Source: an uncultured Dehalococcoidales bacterium (GTDB lineage: Bacteria; Chloroflexota; Dehalococcoidia; UBA1151; UBA1328). Taken from it: 5,164 nucleotides of DNA. Made by a program: the position numbers and the translations under genes. Where the stretch lies: NCBI GenBank assembly GCA_905614375.1, contig CAJQSP010000065.1, forward strand, positions 1 to 5,164, in the 5' to 3' direction. The notes beneath the pieces are model-generated. The model was not told the DNA's origin. It saw only the letters and a program-made list of their open reading frames with translations, and ran no database searches. This document shows positions 1-5,164 of the stretch, one piece after another. Position 1 is the first letter of the stretch. Each line of letters begins with the position of its first letter.

Positions 1-177
1 GTCGATATTATCCCGCAACTCGATGAAGGCATCGTCGACGCGAAGCTTGTCACTCGGCAAGAAATTGTGGCGATGGCGGCAAGTCAAGAAATCGAAGACG
101 GTGTGACCCTGATGTGCCTAGCCCGCTACTGGGCGCATTTGGAACTTAACGCCTGTGAATCTGGTGGAGAAGCATGA
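1..177 (+). CDS. Probable NUDIX hydrolase (ADP-ribose pyrophosphatase-like), C-terminal end only
   Basis: Frame 1 is open from the window edge to a TGA at 175-177 and gives 58 residues; the 5' part lies outside the window. The visible part contains LDEGIVDAKLVTRQEIVAMA, then QEIEDGVTLMCLARYWA. This resembles the end of NUDIX nucleotide-sugar or ADP-ribose pyrophosphatases, where a helix with a pattern like 'eEl..mi..GeI.Dg.tl.al' follows the last strand. Such enzymes hydrolyse nucleoside diphosphates linked to another group in the cytoplasm. The NUDIX box itself (GX5EX7REUXEEXGU) is not in the window, so the family call rests on the tail pattern only. The stop overlaps the start of the next gene in an ATGA arrangement, so the two are probably co-transcribed and translationally coupled. 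An unrelated protein with a similar helix cannot be excluded. Confidence 0.55.
   Translation, partial: VDIIPQLDEGIVDAKLVTRQEIVAMAASQEIEDGVTLMCLARYWAHLELNACESGGEA
163..177 (+). promoter_or_regulatory. Shine-Dalgarno site and ATGA stop/start overlap for the M20 peptidase
   Basis: GGTGGAGA at 163-170 lies three bases before ATG 174-176 and is a good match to the anti-Shine-Dalgarno complement. The upstream gene stops at TGA 175-177, sharing ATGA (174-177) with the peptidase start. This fixes the peptidase start and suggests translational coupling. Confidence 0.75.
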
Positions 178-1544
178 AAGATATTTACGCGCATATCGAA
201 TCGCACGTTGATGAATCGATCCAGCAGCTGTTCGAGCTTGTTCGCCAGCCATCGATATCGGCGCAGAAAGTTGGCTTTGATAAAGCCCCTGGTCTGATGA
301 AGGACCTGCTCGAACGAAATGGATTCGAGGCTTTGATCATTCCCGTGCCAAACGACGGTCTTCCAACCGTCTACGGCTACATGTCGGCTTCCGAAAATCC
401 TGAATCAGCGCCGACCCTGTTGTTCTACTGCCACTATGACGTGCAACCTGTTGACCCGCTTGAGCTCTGGAACACCGATCCATTCGAGCCTACACAAATA
501 GGTGATCGACTTTACGGTCGCGGAATGTCTGACGACAAAGGCAACATCGGCGCCCGACTCGCAGCAATAAGGGCGTTCGTCGATGAGCGAGGTGGCGTGC
601 CATGCAACATCAAGATGTTCTGTGAAGGTGAAGAGGAATCAGGCTCGATAAATCTTCCAGATTTGATTGCTGAGCGAGGAGATGATTTCAAGGCTGATGC
701 ATGCATTTGGGAGGGCGGCGGACGAAATCTTAACGGCGACCCATTCATGTATCTAGGACTCAAAGGCGTCCTTGGCGTCGGTTTAAGCGTGAGTATGCTT
801 TCTGGCGACGCACACTCGTCATATGCCGCCATATTGCCGTCGGCTGCTTGGAGGCTTCTTCAGGCCCTGCAGACCATTAAGGACGTTGATGAACGTATTC
901 TGATCGAGGGATTCTACGATGGAATCACCGAACCGACTGCCGAGGCGGTAGACGCGGTAGAAGCGCTTCCCGACGATGCACCGGAATGGCTCGATACGTT
1001 TGGAGTTTCTAGTTTCGTAAAGGGACTCGATGGTGAAGATCTTCGCAAGCAGCTGACGTTCCAGCCGACAGCGAATATCGCAGGACTCGACTCGGGGTAT
1101 CAGGACGCCGGCCTGAAGACTGTCCTTCCTGCTTCAGCCAAGGCAAAAATGGATTTTAGACTCGTTCCTGAGCAACGTCCTTACGACATTTTCGACAAAC
1201 TTCGAACGCACCTCGACAAGCACGGATTTGAAGACGTCGAAATCGAAGTTCTCGGTGCTGTAAATCCTTATCGAACCGATCTAAATTCACCGTGGGTGCA
1301 ATTAGTCGCTGAGACAGCTGAAGAGATTTACGGTCGCAAACCAGTGATGACTCCGAATATGGCGGGGACTGGTCCGATGTTCGATTTCGGCGACACTCTG
1401 GGTATGCCGATCGCCACTTCAGGTATTGATCACCCCTCTCACAAAATTCACGCGCCAAATGAAAACATCACGATTGATGATTTTCTATTTGGAGCCAAAC
1501 ACGCTGCGTTGATAATCGAACGATTCGCCCGAGACTGGGGTTAG
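174..1544 (+). CDS. M20-family metallopeptidase / dipeptidase (carnosinase-like, ArgE/DapE/CPG2 superfamily)
   Basis: This complete 456-residue protein is a normal length for M20 dipeptidases of the carnosinase-like branch. These are cytoplasmic di-zinc enzymes that cleave dipeptides or N-acyl amino acids. No signal peptide or membrane segment is seen. The motifs appear in order. CHYDVQP at 86-92 supplies the zinc ligand H87 and the following D89. LYGRGMSDDKGN at 113-124 supplies the bridging ligand D120. EGEEESGS at 151-158 supplies the catalytic base E154 and ligand E155. WEGGGR at 179-184 probably gives a further acidic ligand, E180. GDAHSS at 211-216 carries H214, the lid/dimerisation-domain histidine. 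HKIHAPNEN at 423-431 gives the last zinc ligand, H426. All expected metal and catalytic residues are present, so the enzyme should be active. The start is supported by a strong ribosome site and the overlap with the upstream gene. The substrate cannot be told from sequence; a peptide, acyl-amino acid or carbamoyl amino acid are all possible. Confidence 0.93.
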   Translation: MKDIYAHIESHVDESIQQLFELVRQPSISAQKVGFDKAPGLMKDLLERNGFEALIIPVPNDGLPTVYGYMSASENPESAPTLLFYCHYDVQPVDPLELWNTDPFEPTQIGDRLYGRGMSDDKGNIGARLAAIRAFVDERGGVPCNIKMFCEGEEESGSINLPDLIAERGDDFKADACIWEGGGRNLNGDPFMYLGLKGVLGVGLSVSMLSGDAHSSYAAILPSAAWRLLQALQTIKDVDERILIEGFYDGITEPTAEAVDAVEALPDDAPEWLDTFGVSSFVKGLDGEDLRKQLTFQPTANIAGLDSGYQDAGLKTVLPASAKAKMDFRLVPEQRPYDIFDKLRTHLDKHGFEDVEIEVLGAVNPYRTDLNSPWVQLVAETAEEIYGRKPVMTPNMAGTGPMFDFGDTLGMPIATSGIDHPSHKIHAPNENITIDDFLFGAKHAALIIERFARDWG

Positions 1545-1593
1545 AGCCGCAAAGCCCCCTGTAGAATTGGCGAGTTTTGTTGAACCTTTAGTC

Positions 1594-1600
1594 GGAGAAA
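1594..1600 (+). promoter_or_regulatory. Shine-Dalgarno site for the RraA-family gene
   Basis: GGAGAAA at 1594-1600 lies ten bases before ATG 1611, slightly long but acceptable spacing. It supports 1611 as the start. The 66-base gap after the M20 gene shows no convincing hairpin terminator. A TAGAAT at 1562-1567 resembles a -10 box but has no matching -35, so read-through from the peptidase gene is the simpler reading. Confidence 0.6.
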
Positions 1601-1610
1601 GCTTCCGCAC

Positions 1611-2357
1611 ATGGCCGTAATTCAGCCCACGCCTGACCACGTATTGGATAAGGCGACCATCGAGCAACTCAAGCGCGTGAACACCACTGCTGTCGTCGAC
1701 GTGCTTGCCCGTAACGGCTATGAGCCTCACTACGTTTACATGCCGAACGTTCGAACGATGAACCCCGGCCAAAGACTCGTCGCTCGGGCTATCACCGTTC
1801 GATTCGTCCCTGCTCGCCCCGACGCTATGGCAGAAAAGCCGGGTGGGGAAGAATCGCCTGAGTTCGCAGCATTTGAGCTGGCCGGTCCCGGCGACGTAAT
1901 CGTGATGGAATCGATGCGCAACAAGCGCATGTCAATTGGTGGCGACATCAAATTCCTACGGCTCAAGCAGCGCGGAGTCGATGGGCTGGTTTGCGATGGT
2001 GGCATTCGCGACATGCACACCGTTCAGGACTACGGTGTTGGAATGTGGGGACTCGACAAGACATCGAATCTTGGAACCCGGGTTGGAACGCCTTATTCGA
2101 CGAACGACACGGTCGCTGTTGATGGCATTCTCGTGCGACCTGGCGACTACATCGTTGCGGATGACGACGGCGTAGTCGTTATTCCTCGCGGAGTTGCATC
2201 AGAAATCGCACTAAAGGCAATTGAGTACGACGATCTTGAAGAGTGGATTAGGGCACGGCTGGACAAAGAGCAACTAACGCCCGGTTTGTACTACCCACCT
2301 GACGACGCAGTCATCGCCATGTACCGCAAAGAAAAGGCAGAGAACTTGGGCAGCTAA
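1611..2357 (+). CDS. RraA-family protein (4-hydroxy-4-methyl-2-oxoglutarate aldolase / oxaloacetate decarboxylase-like)
   Basis: This complete 248-residue protein has the RraA fold signature. TTAVVDVLARNG at 25-36 is the N-terminal helix. PGQRLVARAITV at 52-63 is the first core strand region. GPGDVIVM at 92-99 follows. SIGGDI at 108-113 is the glycine-rich active-site loop. GVDGLVCDGGIRD at 122-134 holds the substrate-binding R133 and metal-binding D134 known from HMG aldolase. RPGDYIVADDDGVVVIP at 176-192 is the typical closing strand pair. Established members are class II (divalent-metal) pyruvate aldolases/decarboxylases. E. coli RraA is an RNase E regulator of the same fold, but it lacks the long C-terminal tail seen here (about 210-248, with GLYYPPDD at 225-232), which is common in the metabolic branch. 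The natural substrate is unknown. The gene probably follows the M20 peptidase in one transcript and ends tail-to-tail with the next gene. The product may also be labelled a demethylmenaquinone methyltransferase-like protein, an older misleading name. Confidence 0.9.
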   Translation: MAVIQPTPDHVLDKATIEQLKRVNTTAVVDVLARNGYEPHYVYMPNVRTMNPGQRLVARAITVRFVPARPDAMAEKPGGEESPEFAAFELAGPGDVIVMESMRNKRMSIGGDIKFLRLKQRGVDGLVCDGGIRDMHTVQDYGVGMWGLDKTSNLGTRVGTPYSTNDTVAVDGILVRPGDYIVADDDGVVVIPRGVASEIALKAIEYDDLEEWIRARLDKEQLTPGLYYPPDDAVIAMYRKEKAENLGS

Positions 2358-3283
2358 AGCTCGACTTCGATATCCAGACCGTCGTAGGCGTATTGGATAT
2401 CGAGACCTTCTGAATCTTTCAGTTTGGCAAGTTCGGCGTTCACAGGAACGTGATCGATGTCGTGTGTTGCATCGATCAATAGAGTGCGCGTGGCTCCAAG
2501 TCGACGCGCTTGGACGATCGCCTCTTCAACAGTGAAATGGGTGCCGTGAGTTCGAGCGGGTCGTAATGCGTCGAGCACAAGAATTGTCGACCCGCGGACT
2601 AGCTCTGCGGTTTTCTCAGAAATCTCAGAAGCGTCAGATATGTAACTAACATCGCCGAAGCGATATCCGAAGCATTCCCAGTTCTTACCGTGTTCGACCG
2701 GGAGCGGGGTCAGCTCTAAACCGTCGGCACTGAACGGCATTGCATCGATAGTATTGAATTTTAGTTTCGCTACACCGCCGCCGCCAGTTTGTTTGCTGCG
2801 GTCGACCAAGTAGTAGAACAACTTTTCAACGACCTGAAGATCGACTTCACGCAAGTAAATCGGTAACGACTCTTGTGCATTGTTCGTCCAGTCCCTTAGA
2901 CCGTCGAACCCTCCTACGGCATCAGCATGGGCGTGTGTGATGACCAGTGCGTCGATAGTGCGCACATCAAACTTTGGGAACAGTTGTATCGCAGATTCAT
3001 AAAAGAACTTCCCGGCATCGATAACAATATTGCTTGTGCGGTCATCGCTGAATTTGCGTTGGATAAGTAACGACGTATTACGACGTCGATTCGGAGACCC
3101 GGGCTTGACAGCATCGGGACAAACCGGGCAGTCGCTGTCTGGATTTGTGAGACATGAAACTCTCGGCACACCTTCGGATGTACCGGTACCCAGAAAAACG
3201 ATGCGAGATTTTGCTGCCGAATTTGTACCAGCGGCAGAGTCGAGGTTTGAGTGGTTCTTGGTTGTCCCAGAAATTGGCATCAT
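2354..3283 (-). CDS. Metallo-beta-lactamase-fold hydrolase, PhnP-like (phosphodiesterase branch)
   Basis: This 309-residue protein runs from ATG 3283 to TAG at 2356-2354. Other in-frame starts (TTG 3286, ATG 3280) are adjacent and no Shine-Dalgarno site separates them, so the exact first residue is uncertain by one. LGTGTSEGVP at 31-40 is the opening strand typical of PhnP-like proteins, preceded by about 26 low-complexity residues that are unusual for the family. C44, C52 and C55 match the cysteine cluster that binds a structural zinc in PhnP. NRRRNTS at 65-71 is also characteristic. The metal motif is THAHADAVGGFDGLR (116-130): H117, H119 and D121 are present, and the usual last histidine is alanine. 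H198 (VEHG), D217 (YISDAS), H246 and H249 (THGTHF) and H274/H278 complete the set. E. coli PhnP cleaves phosphoribosyl 1,2-cyclic phosphate, but no phosphonate genes are nearby, so a general cyclic-phosphodiesterase role is only inferred. The stop overlaps that of the RraA gene. Confidence 0.88.
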   Translation of the reverse strand: MMPISGTTKNHSNLDSAAGTNSAAKSRIVFLGTGTSEGVPRVSCLTNPDSDCPVCPDAVKPGSPNRRRNTSLLIQRKFSDDRTSNIVIDAGKFFYESAIQLFPKFDVRTIDALVITHAHADAVGGFDGLRDWTNNAQESLPIYLREVDLQVVEKLFYYLVDRSKQTGGGGVAKLKFNTIDAMPFSADGLELTPLPVEHGKNWECFGYRFGDVSYISDASEISEKTAELVRGSTILVLDALRPARTHGTHFTVEEAIVQARRLGATRTLLIDATHDIDHVPVNAELAKLKDSEGLDIQYAYDGLDIEVEL

Positions 3284-3308
3284 CAAAGGATACCGGTTGC
3301 GTGGCTAT

Positions 3309-3325
3309 TTATTGGTGGTTATTGG
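3309..3325. repeat. Direct repeat TTATTGG x2 with 10-base period
   Basis: TTATTGG occurs at 3309-3315 and again at 3319-3325, separated by TGG. The start-to-start distance is 10 bases, about one helical turn, so both copies face the same side of the DNA. It lies 26-42 bases upstream of the PhnP-like start codon, inside the likely promoter. This would suit a repressor or activator binding site, but short repeats arise by chance in A/T-rich DNA. Confidence 0.35.
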
Positions 3326-3334
3326 AATCGACTC

Positions 3335-3352
3335 AGGGCGGGTTCATGCCCT
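3335..3352. repeat. Short inverted repeat AGGGC-8-GCCCT
   Basis: AGGGC at 3335-3339 pairs with GCCCT at 3348-3352 around an 8-base loop. There is no T-run on either side, so it is not a factor-independent terminator. It could be an operator half-site pair or a leader hairpin upstream of the PhnP-like gene; chance is also likely. Confidence 0.25.
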
Positions 3353-3418
3353 CCGAAATTCTCGTGCCTATCGTCATCGCGTAAGACCTACACTTCGCTT
3401 AACCCGAATGGTGTAACT

Positions 3419-3439
3419 AACGGTAAACTTTGTGCCGTT
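3419..3439. repeat. Inverted repeat AACGG-11-CCGTT
   Basis: AACGG at 3419-3423 and CCGTT at 3435-3439 form a perfect 5+5 dyad with 11 bases between. The spacer contains TAAACT, the best -10-like sequence for the aldolase gene. A dyad straddling a promoter is the usual layout of a LacI/GntR/IclR-type operator, but no regulator gene is in the window and the dyad is short. Confidence 0.25.
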
Positions 3440-3507
3440 CAGGAATTTATTACCGTCTGCATAAACAGTTCTGCCACAGACGCAGTACTAGAAGCAAAGA
3501 AAAGAAT

Positions 3508-4278
3508 ATGAAAAAGACCATTCGTGGCGAACTAAAAAAGAAGCTTCATGCGGGAGAAGTTGTAGTTGGACCGTTCGTCATCGTCCCTTCAGTTGCGATG
3601 ATCGACACGCTCGGTTATGCCGGTATGGACTTCTGTATTCTCGATACCGAGCATGGTTCACTCTCAATGGAGACGGTAGCCGATCTTGTTATAGCGGCTC
3701 AGGGCACGGGCGTTGCACCTATTGTTCGAGTCGGCGGTAACGAAGAATGGCCGATTCTGCGAGCTCTCGACATCGGAGCTGACGGCGTACAAGTTCCTCA
3801 GATCAACCAGAAATCAGACGCTGAGAAAGTCGTTCACGCTGCTAAGTACGCACCTCTAGGGGAGCGCGGTGTATCTGTGTTCACACGAGCTGGAAACTAC
3901 TACAAAGACGATGCAGTAGACCATCCGGCGCGTCAGAATGAAGAAACCATGACGGTGGTTCACATCGAGGGACAGAAGGGCTTGAACAACCTCGAAGAGA
4001 TCATGACTGTTGATGGAATCGATGTTCTCTTTCTTGGGCCATACGACATCTCACAATCGCTGGGTGTTCCTGGTGACGTTCGCTCGAAGATCGTTGAGGA
4101 TGCACTCAAAGAGGCAGCAGCAAAGGCTCGAGCGCAGGGCAGGGTGATCGGTTCATACGCCAAGGACGTTGAAATGGGCAAATGGCTCATCGACCTCGGT
4201 ATTCAGTACTTGTCTATCAATGTCGATGCCACGATCTACATGCAGGCGTGCGAACGTATCGCCCGGGCTCTCAAGTAA
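3508..4278 (+). CDS. HpcH/HpaI-family aldolase (2-keto-3-deoxy acid, pyruvate-forming)
   Basis: This complete 256-residue protein is the normal family length. These TIM-barrel, divalent-metal class II aldolases split 2-keto-3-deoxy or 4-hydroxy-2-keto acids into pyruvate and an aldehyde in the cytoplasm. DFCILDTEHG at 41-50 carries the conserved H49. PIVRVGG at 71-77 carries the pyruvate-binding R74. GADGVQVPQI at 90-99 and YAPLGERG at 114-121 are the typical loops. HIEGQKGLNNLEEI at 152-165 carries metal ligand E154, and LFLGPYDIS at 174-182 carries metal ligand D180. ATG 3508 is chosen because the family N-terminus aligns there; an upstream in-frame TTG at 3430 would add 26 unrelated residues. 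The ribosome site is A-rich and weak. The nearby rhamnonate-dehydratase-like gene makes 2-keto-3-deoxy-L-rhamnonate (RhmA/YfaU-type activity) or a related acid a reasonable substrate. HpaI-like 4-hydroxy-2-oxoheptanedioate cleavage is the alternative. Confidence 0.92.
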   Translation: MKKTIRGELKKKLHAGEVVVGPFVIVPSVAMIDTLGYAGMDFCILDTEHGSLSMETVADLVIAAQGTGVAPIVRVGGNEEWPILRALDIGADGVQVPQINQKSDAEKVVHAAKYAPLGERGVSVFTRAGNYYKDDAVDHPARQNEETMTVVHIEGQKGLNNLEEIMTVDGIDVLFLGPYDISQSLGVPGDVRSKIVEDALKEAAAKARAQGRVIGSYAKDVEMGKWLIDLGIQYLSINVDATIYMQACERIARALK

Positions 4279-4285
4279 GCCATCC

Positions 4286-4789
4286 TTAACACGCCAGCAA
4301 CTCGATAAGTTTGCTCAGGTTGTCGACTAATTCGCCATCCCATTGGTTAGAAAAGTCGACGTCCGGAGTCGAACCGGCTGCGTTATAAGGCGTGATTCGT
4401 ATGGCACGTATTCCGTACTGATCGGCAATGACCATCTCTTTACTGTTGCTGTCGGCGACATAGCTAAACTCTTCGGGTTAGACATCAAGGCAGCGTGCGG
4501 CATTTTGGTAAATCAGTTGATTCGCCTTTTCGACCCGGCGGTCATCCGTCGCTACTTTGAGCTTGTCGCTCACCCATCGAATATTTGCCGGCTCAGTTGG
4601 GTGCACGCCGGTCAATCGGTCAATTTAGTGCTCGCTCCATAGCGTTCGAAACTCCGCAGGGTCGGCCCCTGCCGCCACTCCTATGTTGTCGATCACGTCC
4701 CGCTAGTGGTTTCTGTCGGAATGGGCGATAAGCGTGCCTAAAAGATCGAAAATTACCGCTTATGGAAAGCCAGAGGAAGTCGTACTCAA
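4286..4789 (-). pseudogene. Decayed HAD-superfamily hydrolase (class IA-like), four in-frame stops and missing core
   Basis: Reading the minus strand in one frame from TTG 4789-4787 to TAA 4288-4286 gives 168 codons of HAD-like protein. The frame is broken only by stop codons: TAA at codon 10 (4762-4760), TAG at 29 (4705-4703), TAA at 55 (4627-4625) and TAA at 104 (4480-4478). Codons 11-20 read AVIFDLLGTL, the HAD motif I with nucleophile D15. Codons 45-61 (from DPAEFRTLW to DRLTG) match the cap helices of class IA HAD proteins. Codons 105-131 (PEEFSYVADSNSKEM, then GIRAIRI) match motif IV and the following strand. Motif II (Ser/Thr) and motif III (Lys, usually in a KPDP context) should lie between about codons 95 and 101 but are absent, implying an in-frame loss of roughly 60-70 residues. 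The putative start overlaps the dehydratase stop (TTGA), so it was probably the next gene in that operon. Any product would be a short, non-functional fragment. Confidence 0.85.
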
Positions 4790-5164
4790 AGTAAATCTTC
4801 GTTCGGCGTGATACCAAATCCGGGTTCATCCTCGATCTGAATGTAGCCATCAACCGGTTCAGGAGCACCGATCCAGAGATCGTCTTTACCACCTCCACGA
4901 ACGCCCGGAAGTATCTCTACGAAGTCTTCACATGCAGTTGCTGCGATCAAGTGCAGGCCCCACGGCTCGGCACCACGATGAGGCACGACTTGAGCGTTGT
5001 TTGCCAGCGCCAGATCTAAGATTTGTAATCCGGCCGTTATCCCACCACACCACGTGATGTCTGGCTGCCAGATGTCATACGCCTTAGTCCTCGCAATATC
5101 TGTGAAACCATGGGCAGTGAATTCATGTTCTCCACCAGCCATATTCACCGGATAAATCTTGGTG
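4786..5164 (-). CDS. Enolase-superfamily acid-sugar dehydratase, L-rhamnonate dehydratase-like, C-terminal part
   Basis: The frame enters from the right edge and ends at TGA 4788-4786, giving 125 visible residues; the N-terminal two-thirds or so is outside. GTG 5148 and ATG 5142 are internal codons, not starts, because the reading frame and homology-like sequence (TKIYPVNMAGGEHEF) continue to the edge. GGEHEF carries the Glu metal ligand followed by His, as in RhmD-type L-rhamnonate dehydratases. QPDITWCGG and, 27 residues after its Asp, VVPHRG supply the Asp-His dyad that acts as general acid/base in the mandelate-racemase subgroup. The end, IQIEDEPGFGI, is the typical C-terminus. These cytoplasmic Mg2+ enzymes dehydrate aldonates to 2-keto-3-deoxy acids, which the convergent HpcH/HpaI aldolase could cleave. 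Related activities (fuconate, galactonate or another aldonate) cannot be excluded without the N-terminal capping domain, which sets specificity. Confidence 0.87.
   Translation of the reverse strand, partial: TKIYPVNMAGGEHEFTAHGFTDIARTKAYDIWQPDITWCGGITAGLQILDLALANNAQVVPHRGAEPWGLHLIAATACEDFVEILPGVRGGGKDDLWIGAPEPVDGYIQIEDEPGFGITPNEDLL

Larger units (their letters stand above)
3284..3507. promoter_or_regulatory. Divergent intergenic region between PhnP-like and aldolase genes
   Basis: About 220 bases separate two divergently transcribed genes, the only sizeable non-coding stretch in the window, so promoters for both genes should lie here. For the aldolase a weak pair is TTAACC (3399-3404) and TAAACT (3424-3429) with 19-base spacing. 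For the PhnP-like gene the A/T-rich stretch near 3302-3313 could serve as a -10, leaving a very short leader. Neither is close to consensus. The region also contains a tandem TTATTGG repeat (3309-3325), a hairpin (3335-3352) and an inverted repeat (3419-3439). No strong Shine-Dalgarno precedes either gene: the aldolase has only A-rich AAAGAAAAGA just upstream of its ATG. Plus-strand frames running into this region do not look like genes. Confidence 0.45.

Noticed and set aside
1545..1610. Possible terminator or promoter between the M20 and RraA genes.
   Set aside because: No stable hairpin with a T-run, and the -10-like TAGAAT has no acceptable -35; a shared transcript is simpler.
3313..3332. 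Minus-strand sequence with GTCGATTCC followed by ACCACCA, resembling a tRNA or tmRNA 3' end.
   Set aside because: The bases flanking the supposed T-loop do not pair, and no acceptor, D or anticodon arm is found upstream.
3030..3416. Open frame on the plus strand, 128 residues.
   Set aside because: Mostly antisense to the well-supported PhnP-like gene, arginine-rich shadow-type composition, and no recognisable motif.
3430..3507. Upstream TTG start that would extend the aldolase by 26 residues.
   Set aside because: The added residues do not match the HpcH/HpaI N-terminus, and ATG 3508 begins exactly where the family does.
4343..4642. Plus-strand open frame of 99 residues in the apparent gap.
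   Set aside because: It is antisense to the HAD pseudogene, whose minus-strand translation shows clear family motifs; the plus frame shows none.
4286..4789. Stop-codon reassignment or recoding that would let the HAD frame be read through.
   Set aside because: Neighbouring genes end in TAG and TAA, no recoding structure is evident, and essential HAD motifs II and III are missing anyway.
4620..4898. Minus-strand open frame of 92 residues spanning the dehydratase end and the gap.
   Set aside because: Out of frame with both the dehydratase and the HAD pseudogene; arginine/serine-rich shadow.

Overview
This 5.2 kb chromosomal window comes from a free-living bacterium with moderate GC and tightly packed genes. 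No mobile element, phage gene, CRISPR array, rRNA or tRNA is visible. The gene families (M20 dipeptidase, RraA-like aldolase, HpcH/HpaI aldolase, rhamnonate-dehydratase-like enolase-superfamily protein) and the near-zero spacing between genes suggest an organic-acid or sugar-acid-degrading heterotroph. Marine SAR202-type Chloroflexota would fit, but that is a weak inference because no taxonomic marker is present.

Layout. Positions 1-2357 hold a plus-strand block: the last 58 codons of a probable NUDIX hydrolase, which overlaps by 4 bases a complete M20 metallopeptidase, followed 66 bases later by a complete RraA-family protein. The RraA gene ends tail-to-tail with a minus-strand PhnP-like metallo-beta-lactamase-fold hydrolase, and the two stop codons overlap (2354-2357). 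A roughly 220-base divergent intergenic region (3284-3507) follows, holding short repeats that could be operators. The plus-strand HpcH/HpaI aldolase (3508-4278) comes next. Seven bases beyond its stop, on the minus strand, lies a decayed HAD hydrolase gene (4286-4789). Its frame is uninterrupted by indels but carries four in-frame stops and has apparently lost the middle of the protein. It overlaps the end of an enolase-superfamily acid-sugar dehydratase gene that enters from the right edge (4786-5164).

How the genes may work together. The right-hand dehydratase and the HpcH/HpaI aldolase match two consecutive steps of non-phosphorylative deoxy-acid-sugar degradation: L-rhamnonate (or a similar aldonate) to a 2-keto-3-deoxy acid, then to pyruvate plus an aldehyde. 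The RraA-like enzyme belongs to a second, unrelated family of pyruvate-type aldolases/decarboxylases. The peptidase, NUDIX and PhnP-like proteins look like general salvage functions. All gene families here are known; the least expected item is the HAD pseudogene, which would be missed because it has no open reading frame.
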